A program made the position numbers and the translations under genes. From contig JAJYZD010000056.1 in NCBI GenBank assembly GCA_021800315.1, forward strand, positions 1 through 17,093: a stretch of DNA of 17,093 nt, given 5' to 3'. This DNA is from Bacillota bacterium. Lineage in GTDB: Bacteria > Bacillota > Desulfotomaculia > Desulfotomaculales > JAJYZD01. Shown one piece after another: positions 7,222 through 14,712 of the stretch (the stretch's first letter is position 1; each line of letters begins with the position of its first letter). The notes under the pieces are model-generated. The model was not told the DNA's origin, searched no databases, and saw nothing but the letters and a program-made list of their open reading frames with translations.

Positions 7222-7935
7222 ATGATTGGGTTCGACCGGGTGACCAAGAGCTACGACGGCGGAGTCAGGGCCGTGGACGAACTGACCCTGACCATCCACC
7301 CGGGGGAGATCTTCGGCTTCCTCGGACCCAACGGCGCCGGTAAAACCACCACCATCAAGATGCTGGTGGGTCTTCTCCGGCCGGACGGCGGCCGGATCAC
7401 GGTCAGCGGCGTCGAAACGCTGCAGGATCCCCTGGCGGCCAAAAGGAAGATCGGCTATGTTCCCGACCAGCCCGAGGTATATGAAAAGCTCACCGGGCTG
7501 GAGTATCTGAACTTTATCGCCGATGTCTTCCTGGTTGGGGCTGACGCGCGGGCCCGCGCCATCACCCGGTGCCTCGACCAGTTCGAACTGACTGACGCCG
7601 CCGGGGACCGGATCCAGAGCTACTCCCACGGCATGCGTCAAAAGCTGCTGCTCACGGCCGCCCTCTTGCACGACCCCGAGGTACTGGTCCTGGACGAGCC
7701 GATGGTGGGGCTCGATCCCCGATCCTCCCATCTCCTGAAAGAAATCATGCGGGAACATTGCGGCCGGGGCGGGACGCTCTTCTTCTCCACCCATGTCCTG
7801 GAGGTGGCTGAAAAACTGTGCGACCGCGTCGCCATCATCAACCGCGGCAGACTGATTGCCTGCGGCACCATGGAGGAGTTGCGCGCAGACGGCCGGTCCC
7901 TGGAAACCATCTTTTTGGAGTTGACCGAAAAATGA
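7222..7935 (+). CDS. ABC-2 type transporter ATP-binding protein
   Basis: This 237-residue protein has all ATPase motifs: Walker A GPNGAGKT (35-42), Q-loop Gln83 in PDQPEVYEKLTG, signature YSHGMRQ (134-140), Walker B VLVLDEP (154-160) and switch His191 in FFSTHVLE. It powers the membrane protein encoded next. The signature SHGM in place of SGGQ is usual for the ABC-2 exporter (DrrA/CcmA-like) branch, which handles drugs, lipids or peptides. The start at 7222 follows GGGGTG by about 5 nt. The stop overlaps the permease start as ATGA, so the two are translationally coupled. Confidence 0.95.
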   Translation: MIGFDRVTKSYDGGVRAVDELTLTIHPGEIFGFLGPNGAGKTTTIKMLVGLLRPDGGRITVSGVETLQDPLAAKRKIGYVPDQPEVYEKLTGLEYLNFIADVFLVGADARARAITRCLDQFELTDAAGDRIQSYSHGMRQKLLLTAALLHDPEVLVLDEPMVGLDPRSSHLLKEIMREHCGRGGTLFFSTHVLEVAEKLCDRVAIINRGRLIACGTMEELRADGRSLETIFLELTEK

Positions 7936-9563
7936 GGCCTTTTTTCGCTCTCCTGAAGATGTTGTTCAAGCAAGCCCTGCGCTTGGGTCCGGCTGGCAGC
8001 GGGGGAGGGAGCCGGCGGACGGCCCTGGTGCTGCTTGCCCTGGCCACGGCGGGGTCGCCTCTGGTTTTGGGGCTTTACGCCGTATTCAACCAGGTATACA
8101 CGCTCTTGGCCCCAGCTGGGGAGCAGGCCGCCGTCCTGACTATGGCCGTGGTGGGCGGTCAGTCCATCGTACTGTTGTTCGGCCTGTACTACCTGCTTTC
8201 CGCCTTTTACTACGCCGGCGACCTTCCGCTCCTTTTGCCCCTTCCCCTGCGGCCGCGGGACATCGTCGGGGCCAAACTGGCCCTGGTCCTGGCCGGGGAA
8301 TACCTCACGGTATCCGCGCTGGTCGTCCCCATCTTCCTCGTATACGGAGTGCGGGGCGCGGGCGGGTGGTGGTACTGGCCCCTGGCCCTGGCGGTATTCC
8401 TGGTTTTGCCGGTTTTGCCCCTGGCGGTGTCGGCCGTCATTATTTTCCCCTTGATGCGCTTCACCGCCGGGTCCAAAAACCGGGAACTCTTCCGGGTGGT
8501 TGGCAGCCTTCTGGCCGTGGCGGTCTACCTGGCCGTACGCTTTTCGGTCTTGTCGCCCAGGGAAGCGCCCGGCCGGGTGGGGCCCTGGCTGCGAATCGGT
8601 CATACCCTGTCCGGGCTCTCCTGGGCCGCCTTCCTGCCCCAGGCGTGGGCCGCCGACGCCCTGGCGGCCACCGCACCGGTCCGGGCCCTGGCCTATTTCC
8701 TCCTCTTCGCGGCCGTTTCCGTCTTCTTGCTGGTTTTGGCCCTGGTGCTGGCCGGGAAGTGGTTTTTCCGGGGCGCTGCCGGGGGCTACGGGGCGGGACT
8801 AGGCCGGGGCGGGCGGGAAAAAATCCTTGGCCGGGGTGTCTTCGGAAGCCGCAGCCCCCTGGCCGCCCTTGTCTTCAAAGAAACCAGGGTTTTTTTCCGG
8901 ACCCCGGTCTTCGTTATGAACGGGTTGATCAGTACCTTCATCTTTCCGGTCATGTATTTTATCGGTTCCCGCAACCGCGGTTGGGGTTACGCCGGCCCGG
9001 GAGCGTGGTTTACAACCGTTTTGGTCGCCGCCGGGGTTATCGTCTTCGCCGCCGGCTTCGGCCCGGTGTCGGCCACCGCCGTCTCCCGGGAGGGGAAAAT
9101 GCTCTGGGTATCCAAACACCTGCCCCTCTCCGGCCGGGAACAGATGACGGCCAAGCTGGTTTTAGCGCTGCTCTTTCCCCTGGCGGCGGCCGTGGTCGTC
9201 GCCCTGGCCCTGGTTCTGGCCGCCGGGGCGCCGGTCCGGGACGCCTTCCAGGCCTTGCTGCTCGGCCTGGCCGGTGCCTGGCCGGCGGCGCAAGCCGGTC
9301 TTATTATCGACCTGCTCCATCCCAACCTGGATTGGAGCGATCCGCAAAGGGCGATCAAAGGCTTCAACGGTCTCTTAGCCCTGGTTGCCACCGTCGTCCT
9401 GCTGGGCGCGGCCGCCGCCGGGGCGGGTCTGTTGGCGGTCCTGGGCGTGGGAGCGGTCGGTCTGCTGGCGTTTTTGTTCCTGTTTTTTCTCCTGTCGGGC
9501 TTGGTCCTCTTTCACGCTTTGGGCCGGCCGGCCGAACGGAGGTATCCCGTCCTGGAAGCATGA
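7932..9563 (+). CDS. ABC-2 type transporter membrane protein
   Basis: From ATG 7932 (overlapping the ATPase stop in ATGA) this is 543 residues. It is a polytopic membrane protein: long hydrophobic runs such as ALVLLALATAGSPLVLGLYA, SIVLLFGLYYLLSAFYYA and FPLAAAVVVALALVLAAGA suggest ten to twelve helices. A central basic, glycine-rich loop (near GRGGREKILGRG) is followed by an amphipathic FKETRVFFRTP segment typical of coupling regions in this family. It resembles the long Firmicute permeases found beside CcmA-like ATPases. The substrate is unknown. A frame upstream of 7932 stays open but lies inside the ATPase and is not used. The gene ends just before a strong terminator. Confidence 0.88.
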   Translation: MRPFFALLKMLFKQALRLGPAGSGGGSRRTALVLLALATAGSPLVLGLYAVFNQVYTLLAPAGEQAAVLTMAVVGGQSIVLLFGLYYLLSAFYYAGDLPLLLPLPLRPRDIVGAKLALVLAGEYLTVSALVVPIFLVYGVRGAGGWWYWPLALAVFLVLPVLPLAVSAVIIFPLMRFTAGSKNRELFRVVGSLLAVAVYLAVRFSVLSPREAPGRVGPWLRIGHTLSGLSWAAFLPQAWAADALAATAPVRALAYFLLFAAVSVFLLVLALVLAGKWFFRGAAGGYGAGLGRGGREKILGRGVFGSRSPLAALVFKETRVFFRTPVFVMNGLISTFIFPVMYFIGSRNRGWGYAGPGAWFTTVLVAAGVIVFAAGFGPVSATAVSREGKMLWVSKHLPLSGREQMTAKLVLALLFPLAAAVVVALALVLAAGAPVRDAFQALLLGLAGAWPAAQAGLIIDLLHPNLDWSDPQRAIKGFNGLLALVATVVLLGAAAAGAGLLAVLGVGAVGLLAFLFLFFLLSGLVLFHALGRPAERRYPVLEA

Positions 9564-9592
9564 TCCGGCCGGGGCCGGGGTGTGCGGAACGA

Positions 9593-9622
9593 GAGTCCCC
9601 CGTGGCGGGGGGCTCTTTTTTT
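9593..9622 (+). terminator. Rho-independent terminator after the ABC operon
   Basis: GAGTCCCCC (9593-9601) pairs with GGGGGGCTC (9607-9615) over 9 bp including one T-G pair, with loop GTGGC, followed by seven T residues (9616-9622). It separates the ABC pair from the TetR transcription unit. Confidence 0.92.
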
Positions 9623-9644
9623 GGCCCCAAAACCTTCATCCCCC

Positions 9645-9714
9645 TTGCCCAATACCGTCAACAGGTATATATTGTACTCAGTACATCACAGGACCGGGTA
9701 TAATATATTGTCAG
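9645..9714 (+). promoter_or_regulatory. tetR promoter region with palindromic operator
   Basis: TTGCCC (9645-9650) and TATATT (9668-9673) are separated by 17 nt and make a fair sigma-A promoter. A perfect 13-bp palindrome TGTACTCAGTACA (9673-9685) starts at the end of the -10 box and covers the expected transcription start. That is the classic place for repression by a TetR dimer. A second TATAAT lies at 9699-9704 without a good -35. The segments at 9665-9681 and 9698-9714 look like degenerate direct repeats (both contain TATATTGT and end CAG). Autoregulation by the adjacent TetR protein is inference from position. Confidence 0.65.
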
Positions 9715-9732
9715 GAGCGGAAGGAAAGCCAA

Positions 9733-10368
9733 ATGGCAGAAGCCAGGAAAAGCAGAACGGAAAGAAAAAAGGAAGAAACCAGGAAAAAGATTGTAGCCGT
9801 GGCCATGGAACTCTTCAACCGGCAGGGTTTCGACCGGACCACGGTGGACCGGATCGCCGCAGAGGCCGACGTGGCCAGGGGAACCGTCTTCAACCACTTT
9901 CCGGTCAAGGAGGCGATTGTCGGGGAATACCTGCGTCGGGCGGTGAGCGGGATCGAAGCGCAGGCGGTCCCGTTCTATCAAAGCCTGCCCGATACCCGTA
10001 CCCGTCTGGCGACTGCGTTTCGTTTAACGTTGGAGTGGTCGGAATCGCATCTGAACAGGGATTTGTATGAAAGATACTTCGTTTACCGGATGCAGACGGT
10101 TATCCAGTCGGTGCGGGATCCGGGCCTGAGGAGCGGTTTTGCGCGCATTCTGTCTTGCATTATGAAGCTCGGTCAGGAAGCCGGTGAACTCAGGCTGGAT
10201 ATTGGTCCGGAGGAACTGGCCGACCACCTCGATTGGGCATGGGCTTCGGGGGTGATCGTCTGGTTGGCGCAACCGGACAAGTTTACGGCGGACATAGTGA
10301 TCGACCGCATGGTGGATATGTTTCTAAACGGGGCAAGGTCTGGAAGGCAGGGTGAAAATGCAGGATAG
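9733..10368 (+). CDS. TetR/AcrR-family transcriptional regulator
   Basis: This 211-residue protein has a basic N-terminus (KSRTERKKEETRKK) and a standard TetR helix-turn-helix: AMELFNRQGFDRTTVDRIAAEADVARGTVFNHFPVKE, residues about 23-59, read here as two overlapping parts AMELFNRQGFDRTT and VARGTVFNHFPVKE. The C-terminal ligand domain (residues 70-200) has no recognisable signature. AAGGA sits 7-9 nt before ATG 9733. It probably binds the TGTACTCAGTACA palindrome at its promoter and controls itself and the PEP-utilising enzyme 21 nt downstream. The ligand is unknown; in this setting a drug-like compound or a lipid is plausible. Confidence 0.93.
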   Translation: MAEARKSRTERKKEETRKKIVAVAMELFNRQGFDRTTVDRIAAEADVARGTVFNHFPVKEAIVGEYLRRAVSGIEAQAVPFYQSLPDTRTRLATAFRLTLEWSESHLNRDLYERYFVYRMQTVIQSVRDPGLRSGFARILSCIMKLGQEAGELRLDIGPEELADHLDWAWASGVIVWLAQPDKFTADIVIDRMVDMFLNGARSGRQGENAG

Positions 10369-10389
10369 AAAACCGGGGGAGGGGTCAGC

Positions 10390-13023
10390 GTGCCGGAGAG
10401 CGGCGGGGAGTATTTCGTCGGTTGGTCACAAGCGTGGGAGGCCGGGGCGAAACTGGTCGGGGGGAAGGGGTGGAACCTGGCCCGCCTGGCGCGGTACGGT
10501 TTCAATGTTCCGGCGGGGGGAGTCCTGACGGTCGCCGGCTATCGTTTATTCGTCGCGGAAAATGGTCTCGGTGCGGCTTTGGACGGGCTGGGGACGGCGA
10601 TAACCGTGGAAAATGCCGCAACGGGGGAAGTGGAGGAGAAACTCGCCGCTCTCCGGGAGCGCATTCTGGGCGCACCTGTTCCCGGGGCGGTTGGCGAGGC
10701 GCTCTTCGGGGGGCTTACAGCGGTCCTGGATCAGCCGCTGGCCGTCCGCTCTTCGGCCGGCGCCGAGGACGGCTCGGGCGCCTCTTTTGCCGGGATCCAT
10801 GATTCCTTTCTCAACGTCCGGGGGCGAGAGGGCATCCTGAGCGCCGTCAAGGGCTGTTATGCCTCCCTCTGGACCTCCCGGGCGGTCGCCTACCGGCGGA
10901 AGATGGGGATCGCCGATGACGGCGTGCTGCCCGCGGTGGTGATCATGGCTATGGTGGAGGCCGTGGCCGCGGGGGTGGCCTTCACCTGCGATCCCCGCAC
11001 CGGACGGCGGGACCTGGTGGTGATCGGCGCCAATTTCGGCCTGGGGGAAAGCGTGGTCGGAGGCGCCGTCGATCCGGACGAATACCGGGTCAATTACCGC
11101 GGGGAGATTGTGGAGGTTAAAGCCGGCCGCAAGGAAGGGCGGACCGTGGCCCGGCCGGAAGGGGGCACCGAATTCATCCGCGCCTTGTCGCCGGCCGGGC
11201 CGGTCCTGTCCCGGCCGGACATTGCCGGACTCGGCCGTTTGATCATCCGGGTCTTCGACTCTCTGGGGCGCGGGGAGGAACATCAGGATGTCGAATGGGT
11301 ATCCGACGGCCATAGCTTCACGCTGGTCCAGGCCCGGCCGGTTACGGTGCTGCCGCGCTATACTGTGCCCGCGCTTAAAAACCAGCCGGAGATCTGGTCC
11401 AACGCCAACTTCCGGGACGCCATTCCCATGGTGCTGTCCACCCTCAGCTGGAGTCTGATTCGATTGAACCTCGAAGATATGCTTATGGTTCCCTTCCAGG
11501 CGGCCGGCTACCGGTTGCCGGGCGGTCTCCAGGCGGCCAGGCTGTTCGCCGGCCGGGCCTACATGAACCTGTCGCTTACGCAATGGCTCTATTACGATTC
11601 CATCGGTTTCCCCCCTCGGATGGTGAACGAGGCTTTTGGAGGACACCAGCCCGAGATAGACCTGGGCGAAGCGAAAACCTCCATAGGGGTGGGACTGGCC
11701 CGGTCTTGGCGCCTGGTCAAACTTCTGAAGGTTGCGCGCCAGGCCCGGAAAAGGGCCCAAACATCCTTCGCCCGGATCGATGCTTTTATGGCCGCCGCGG
11801 AAAAAGAGGATTGGACGAACCTGGCGGACGGGGAAGTTGCCGAAAAGCTGTCGGCCGTCGGCCAAACGACGGCTGCTTTCGGGTTGGAGTTCATCCTGCT
11901 GGGGTTCGGCTCGGGGGCGTATTCAAGGCTCGCCATGACGCTGGGCCGGTATTTCCCCGACCGGGGGCCGGCCATGGCCAACGCGCTGATGGCCGGGGCC
12001 GGCGACATTACCAGCGCCGAGCAGGGCTACCGCCTGGTGGAATTGGCCGAAACAGCCCGGGACGACGGGGCGGCCCGGCGTTTTCTGGACCGGGATCCGT
12101 TTTGTCCCTTGGCCTGGGAAGAGAAGTTGCCGGAGGATTCGCCGTTCAAACTGGCCCTCCGGGCTTTCCTGGCCGAGTTCGGACACCGGGGTATCTACGA
12201 GGCGGAGATCGCCAACCCCCGCTGGCGGGAAGATCCTTCTTTCATCTTGGGCGCCGTGCGCGGCACTTACCGGACCGCCAGCCTGGCCGGAATAAGGGCC
12301 GCCCAGCGGGAAAAATCCGCCTCGGTCCGGCGGGAGGTGGAACGGCATGTGCCCTTCCCGGGGCGCCTGGCGGTGCGCTACTGGCTCGGTCAGGCCCTGG
12401 CCGGCGCCGCTTTGCGGGAGTTGGGCAAAAGCATGCTCGTCAAGCCGATCGAACTCAGCCGGCGTTTGCTCCTGGAGGTTGGGCGCCGGCTGGTGGAACG
12501 GGGTGTTTTGGCGGAGCCGAACGACGTTTTCCACTGCGCCGGGAGTGAAGTGTCCTGTTTGCTGCAGGGGGAATGGGACGGCCGGGGTTTGGCCGTCCTG
12601 GTCGAAGAACGGAAAATCCGGCAGCGGGAGATGGAAGCGCAGTCGCCTCCGGACGTGGTCATCGACGAGGTTCCCCACCGCGCGGCGCCGGCGCATCCGG
12701 CGGGCGGCCGGGTGTTGACCGGGATCGGGGTGGCGGCGGGAGCGGCGTCGGGCATGGTGAGAATCGTGCCGACGCCGGTTGCGGGAGAAAAGCTCACTTT
12801 CGGCGACGTGCTGGTGGCGCCTTCCACCGATCCGGCCTGGACACCCCTGTTCTTGAGAGCGGCAGCCCTGGTCATGGAAACCGGGGGATGTGTTTCCCAT
12901 GGTGCGATCGTGGCCCGGGAATACGGTATTCCGGCGGTGGTCAACGTTCCGGGGGTGCTGGGCGTACTCTCGGACGGACAACGGGTCACCGTGGACGGGG
13001 ACGCGGGCAAGGTGTATCTGTAG
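10390..13023 (+). CDS. Rifampin phosphotransferase-like PEP-utilising enzyme
   Basis: The 877 residues fall into three parts. Residues 10-320 are an ATP-grasp PEP/pyruvate-binding domain: GGKGWNL with Lys26, LAVRSSAGAEDGSGASFAG with Arg120, AFTCDPRTGRRD near 198, GLGESVVGGAVDPDEY near 217 and TLVQARPVT near 311. Residues 330-770 are a helical middle region starting IWSNANFRDAIP. Residues 772-877 are a swivelling phosphohistidine domain with His837 in GGCVSHGAIVAREYG. The PEP-binding TIM barrel of PpsA and PPDK is absent. This order and length are those of rifampin phosphotransferase (about 867 residues), which uses ATP to phosphorylate rifamycins. The GTG start follows GGGGGAGGGG. True substrate is unverified; many related proteins are called PEP synthase without test. 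Confidence 0.8.
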   Translation: MPESGGEYFVGWSQAWEAGAKLVGGKGWNLARLARYGFNVPAGGVLTVAGYRLFVAENGLGAALDGLGTAITVENAATGEVEEKLAALRERILGAPVPGAVGEALFGGLTAVLDQPLAVRSSAGAEDGSGASFAGIHDSFLNVRGREGILSAVKGCYASLWTSRAVAYRRKMGIADDGVLPAVVIMAMVEAVAAGVAFTCDPRTGRRDLVVIGANFGLGESVVGGAVDPDEYRVNYRGEIVEVKAGRKEGRTVARPEGGTEFIRALSPAGPVLSRPDIAGLGRLIIRVFDSLGRGEEHQDVEWVSDGHSFTLVQARPVTVLPRYTVPALKNQPEIWSNANFRDAIPMVLSTLSWSLIRLNLEDMLMVPFQAAGYRLPGGLQAARLFAGRAYMNLSLTQWLYYDSIGFPPRMVNEAFGGHQPEIDLGEAKTSIGVGLARSWRLVKLLKVARQARKRAQTSFARIDAFMAAAEKEDWTNLADGEVAEKLSAVGQTTAAFGLEFILLGFGSGAYSRLAMTLGRYFPDRGPAMANALMAGAGDITSAEQGYRLVELAETARDDGAARRFLDRDPFCPLAWEEKLPEDSPFKLALRAFLAEFGHRGIYEAEIANPRWREDPSFILGAVRGTYRTASLAGIRAAQREKSASVRREVERHVPFPGRLAVRYWLGQALAGAALRELGKSMLVKPIELSRRLLLEVGRRLVERGVLAEPNDVFHCAGSEVSCLLQGEWDGRGLAVLVEERKIRQREMEAQSPPDVVIDEVPHRAAPAHPAGGRVLTGIGVAAGAASGMVRIVPTPVAGEKLTFGDVLVAPSTDPAWTPLFLRAAALVMETGGCVSHGAIVAREYGIPAVVNVPGVLGVLSDGQRVTVDGDAGKVYL

Positions 13024-13086
13024 GATTGGCGGATGACCGGTAACATCTGAAGAGGTCATACCCAAGGTGCGAGAGGAGATGCCGTT

Positions 13087-14448
13087 GTGAGGGTGCTGTT
13101 GATCCAACCGCCCAATCCCAACCGGTACATGGAAAGGCTCAACCAGCATGAACCTTTGGCCCTCGAATACCTGGGGGCCGCGCTCAACCAGGACAATCAC
13201 GAGGTGTTCCTCCTCGACGCCCGTTTGGAGCCGGACTACGAGGGGGCGTTCCGGTCCTTCCGGCCCGACGTCGTCGGCCTGAACGGCTTCACCCCCCACC
13301 TGAACATAGTCCGGCGGATGGCCGCCGGGGTGAAGGCCCTCGATCCGAAAGTATGCGTCATCGTCGGCGGACATCATGCCACGGTGAGAGCCGAAGATTA
13401 TAATTGTGAACAGGTTGACCTGGTGGTGCGGGGCGAAGGAGTTGCCGCCATCAGGGAGATCATGAAGTGCCTTGAGGCAGGGAGTTCTTTTGAGAAGATA
13501 CCGGGGCTGGGTCTTCCGGGGAAGGAAATGTTTCTTACCGATCCCCGGCCGCACCCGGCTCTGGACTCCCTGCCTTTCCCCGATCGTGCGCTGACGGCAA
13601 AGTGCCGCCACGCCTATTTCAGCGAGTGGCTGAGACCGCTGGCATCCATCCGCACGTCCCTGGGCTGCGTCAGCCGTTGCAGCTTCTGCGCCCTTTGGGG
13701 CATAACCGACGGAAGGTATTTGTACCGGCAACCGGCGAAGATCGTTGAGGAATTGAAAGCCATTGGCGAGGAACACGTTTTTTTCTGTGACGATGAATCC
13801 ATGTGCGACTGGCGCCGGATGGACCAGTTGGCCGACTTTATCCGGGAAGCGGGAATTAGGAAGAAATATTATCTCTATGCCAGGGTGGACACCATTGTGA
13901 AATATCCGGGCATCTTCGCCAAGTGGAAGGAGATCGGGCTGGCCCAGGCTTTTATAGGCTTCGAGAGCTTTACCGACGAGCGCCTGAAGGGGATGAAGAA
14001 GGGGATCACCGTGGAACAGCAACAGGAGGCGGCCAGGATTTTTCACGATCTGGGGATAGACATCTACGGGTCTTTCATCGTCGATCCATCCTTCACCAGG
14101 AAAGACTTCGCCGATCTCGCTTCATATATCAGGCGGATCCAGACGACCTTCACCTCGATAGGCATCCTGACCCCTCTCCCGGGGACGGAATTGTACCGTG
14201 AGAAAGTCAACGAACTGACCACCCATCAGCCGGAGTCATACGACCTCGTCCATGCTGTGCTGCCTACCGCTTTGCCCCTGGCGGAGTTCTACTCCGAATA
14301 CCTGAAGTTATACCGAAGGGCAACCCCCCTTCCCCGTTTCCTGCACGCCGCAGGCAAATTAAAAAGAGGCCATAAGCTTGCGGCCCTAAGGGATTTCATG
14401 TACGCCGGCTCGGAACTGAAAAGGAGCATCTTTGAAACATTAAGGTAA
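13087..14448 (+). CDS. B12-binding radical SAM protein, HpnR-like
   Basis: The 453 residues have an N-terminal cobalamin-binding Rossmann-like domain (MRVLLIQPPNPNRY; VVGLNGFTPHLN; VCVIVGGHHATV; DLVVRGEG, residues 1-120). A radical SAM core follows with Cys194, Cys198 and Cys201 (GCVSRCSFC). The core and tail phrases ALWGITDGRYLYR, FFCDDESM, YLYARVDTI, SFIVDPSFTRKDF, LTPLPGTELYRE and HAVLPTALPLAEFY closely recall hopanoid C-3 methylase HpnR as I remember it. Class B enzymes of this type methylate unactivated carbon using methylcobalamin and S-adenosylmethionine. The GTG start at 13087 follows GAGGAG by about 9 nt. It lies 63 nt after the Rph-like gene on the same strand. No squalene-hopene cyclase is in the window, so a hopanoid substrate is a guess. 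Confidence 0.8.
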   Translation: MRVLLIQPPNPNRYMERLNQHEPLALEYLGAALNQDNHEVFLLDARLEPDYEGAFRSFRPDVVGLNGFTPHLNIVRRMAAGVKALDPKVCVIVGGHHATVRAEDYNCEQVDLVVRGEGVAAIREIMKCLEAGSSFEKIPGLGLPGKEMFLTDPRPHPALDSLPFPDRALTAKCRHAYFSEWLRPLASIRTSLGCVSRCSFCALWGITDGRYLYRQPAKIVEELKAIGEEHVFFCDDESMCDWRRMDQLADFIREAGIRKKYYLYARVDTIVKYPGIFAKWKEIGLAQAFIGFESFTDERLKGMKKGITVEQQQEAARIFHDLGIDIYGSFIVDPSFTRKDFADLASYIRRIQTTFTSIGILTPLPGTELYREKVNELTTHQPESYDLVHAVLPTALPLAEFYSEYLKLYRRATPLPRFLHAAGKLKRGHKLAALRDFMYAGSELKRSIFETLR

Positions 14449-14530
14449 AAACCGTGGTTCCTAAAACCAGGTTTTCCGGACATGCCCGTCCGTTGGAGGG
14501 GCAGCCGGGGCGATGGTGAAGGGGTGTCGG

Positions 14531-14557
14531 CAAGGTCGCAGACGGCCTTGTTTTTTT
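14531..14557 (+). terminator. Rho-independent terminator after the HpnR-like gene
   Basis: CAAGGTC (14531-14537) pairs with GGCCTTG (14544-14550) over 7 bp with one T-G pair, loop GCAGAC, followed by seven T residues (14551-14557). It closes the TetR-led unit. The rest of 14449-14670 is GC-rich and shows no gene. Confidence 0.85.
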
Positions 14558-14674
14558 GTTTGGCGGGATCGTGGTGTGGAGCGGCCGTCCTGTGCCTGGG
14601 TGCCGGCGGTACCGGGCAGTGACTGCCGAAACCCCGACCGGCGGGGCGGCGCCCTCGCCAAGACCCCGTCCGGA

Positions 14675-14683
14675 TGTTATAAT
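14675..14683 (+). promoter_or_regulatory. Extended -10 promoter for typA
   Basis: TGTTATAAT contains a perfect TATAAT (14678-14683) preceded by TG at the extended -10 position. No good -35 is seen 17 nt upstream, as is common for extended -10 promoters. Transcription would begin near 14690, leaving a leader of about 20 nt before the typA start. Confidence 0.6.
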
Positions 14684-14712
14684 AGACGGCAGTGATTTGC
14701 GAGGAGAGGGAT

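Noticed and set aside
8366..9703. A 445-codon plus-strand frame
   Set aside because: It overlaps the ABC membrane protein in another frame, is full of Arg, Gly and Pro, and runs through the terminator at 9593.
11923..14046. A 707-codon open frame on the minus strand
   Set aside because: It lies opposite the Rph-like and HpnR-like genes, is rich in Arg, Gly, Pro and His with no domain pattern, and is an artefact of GC-rich codon use on the coding strand.
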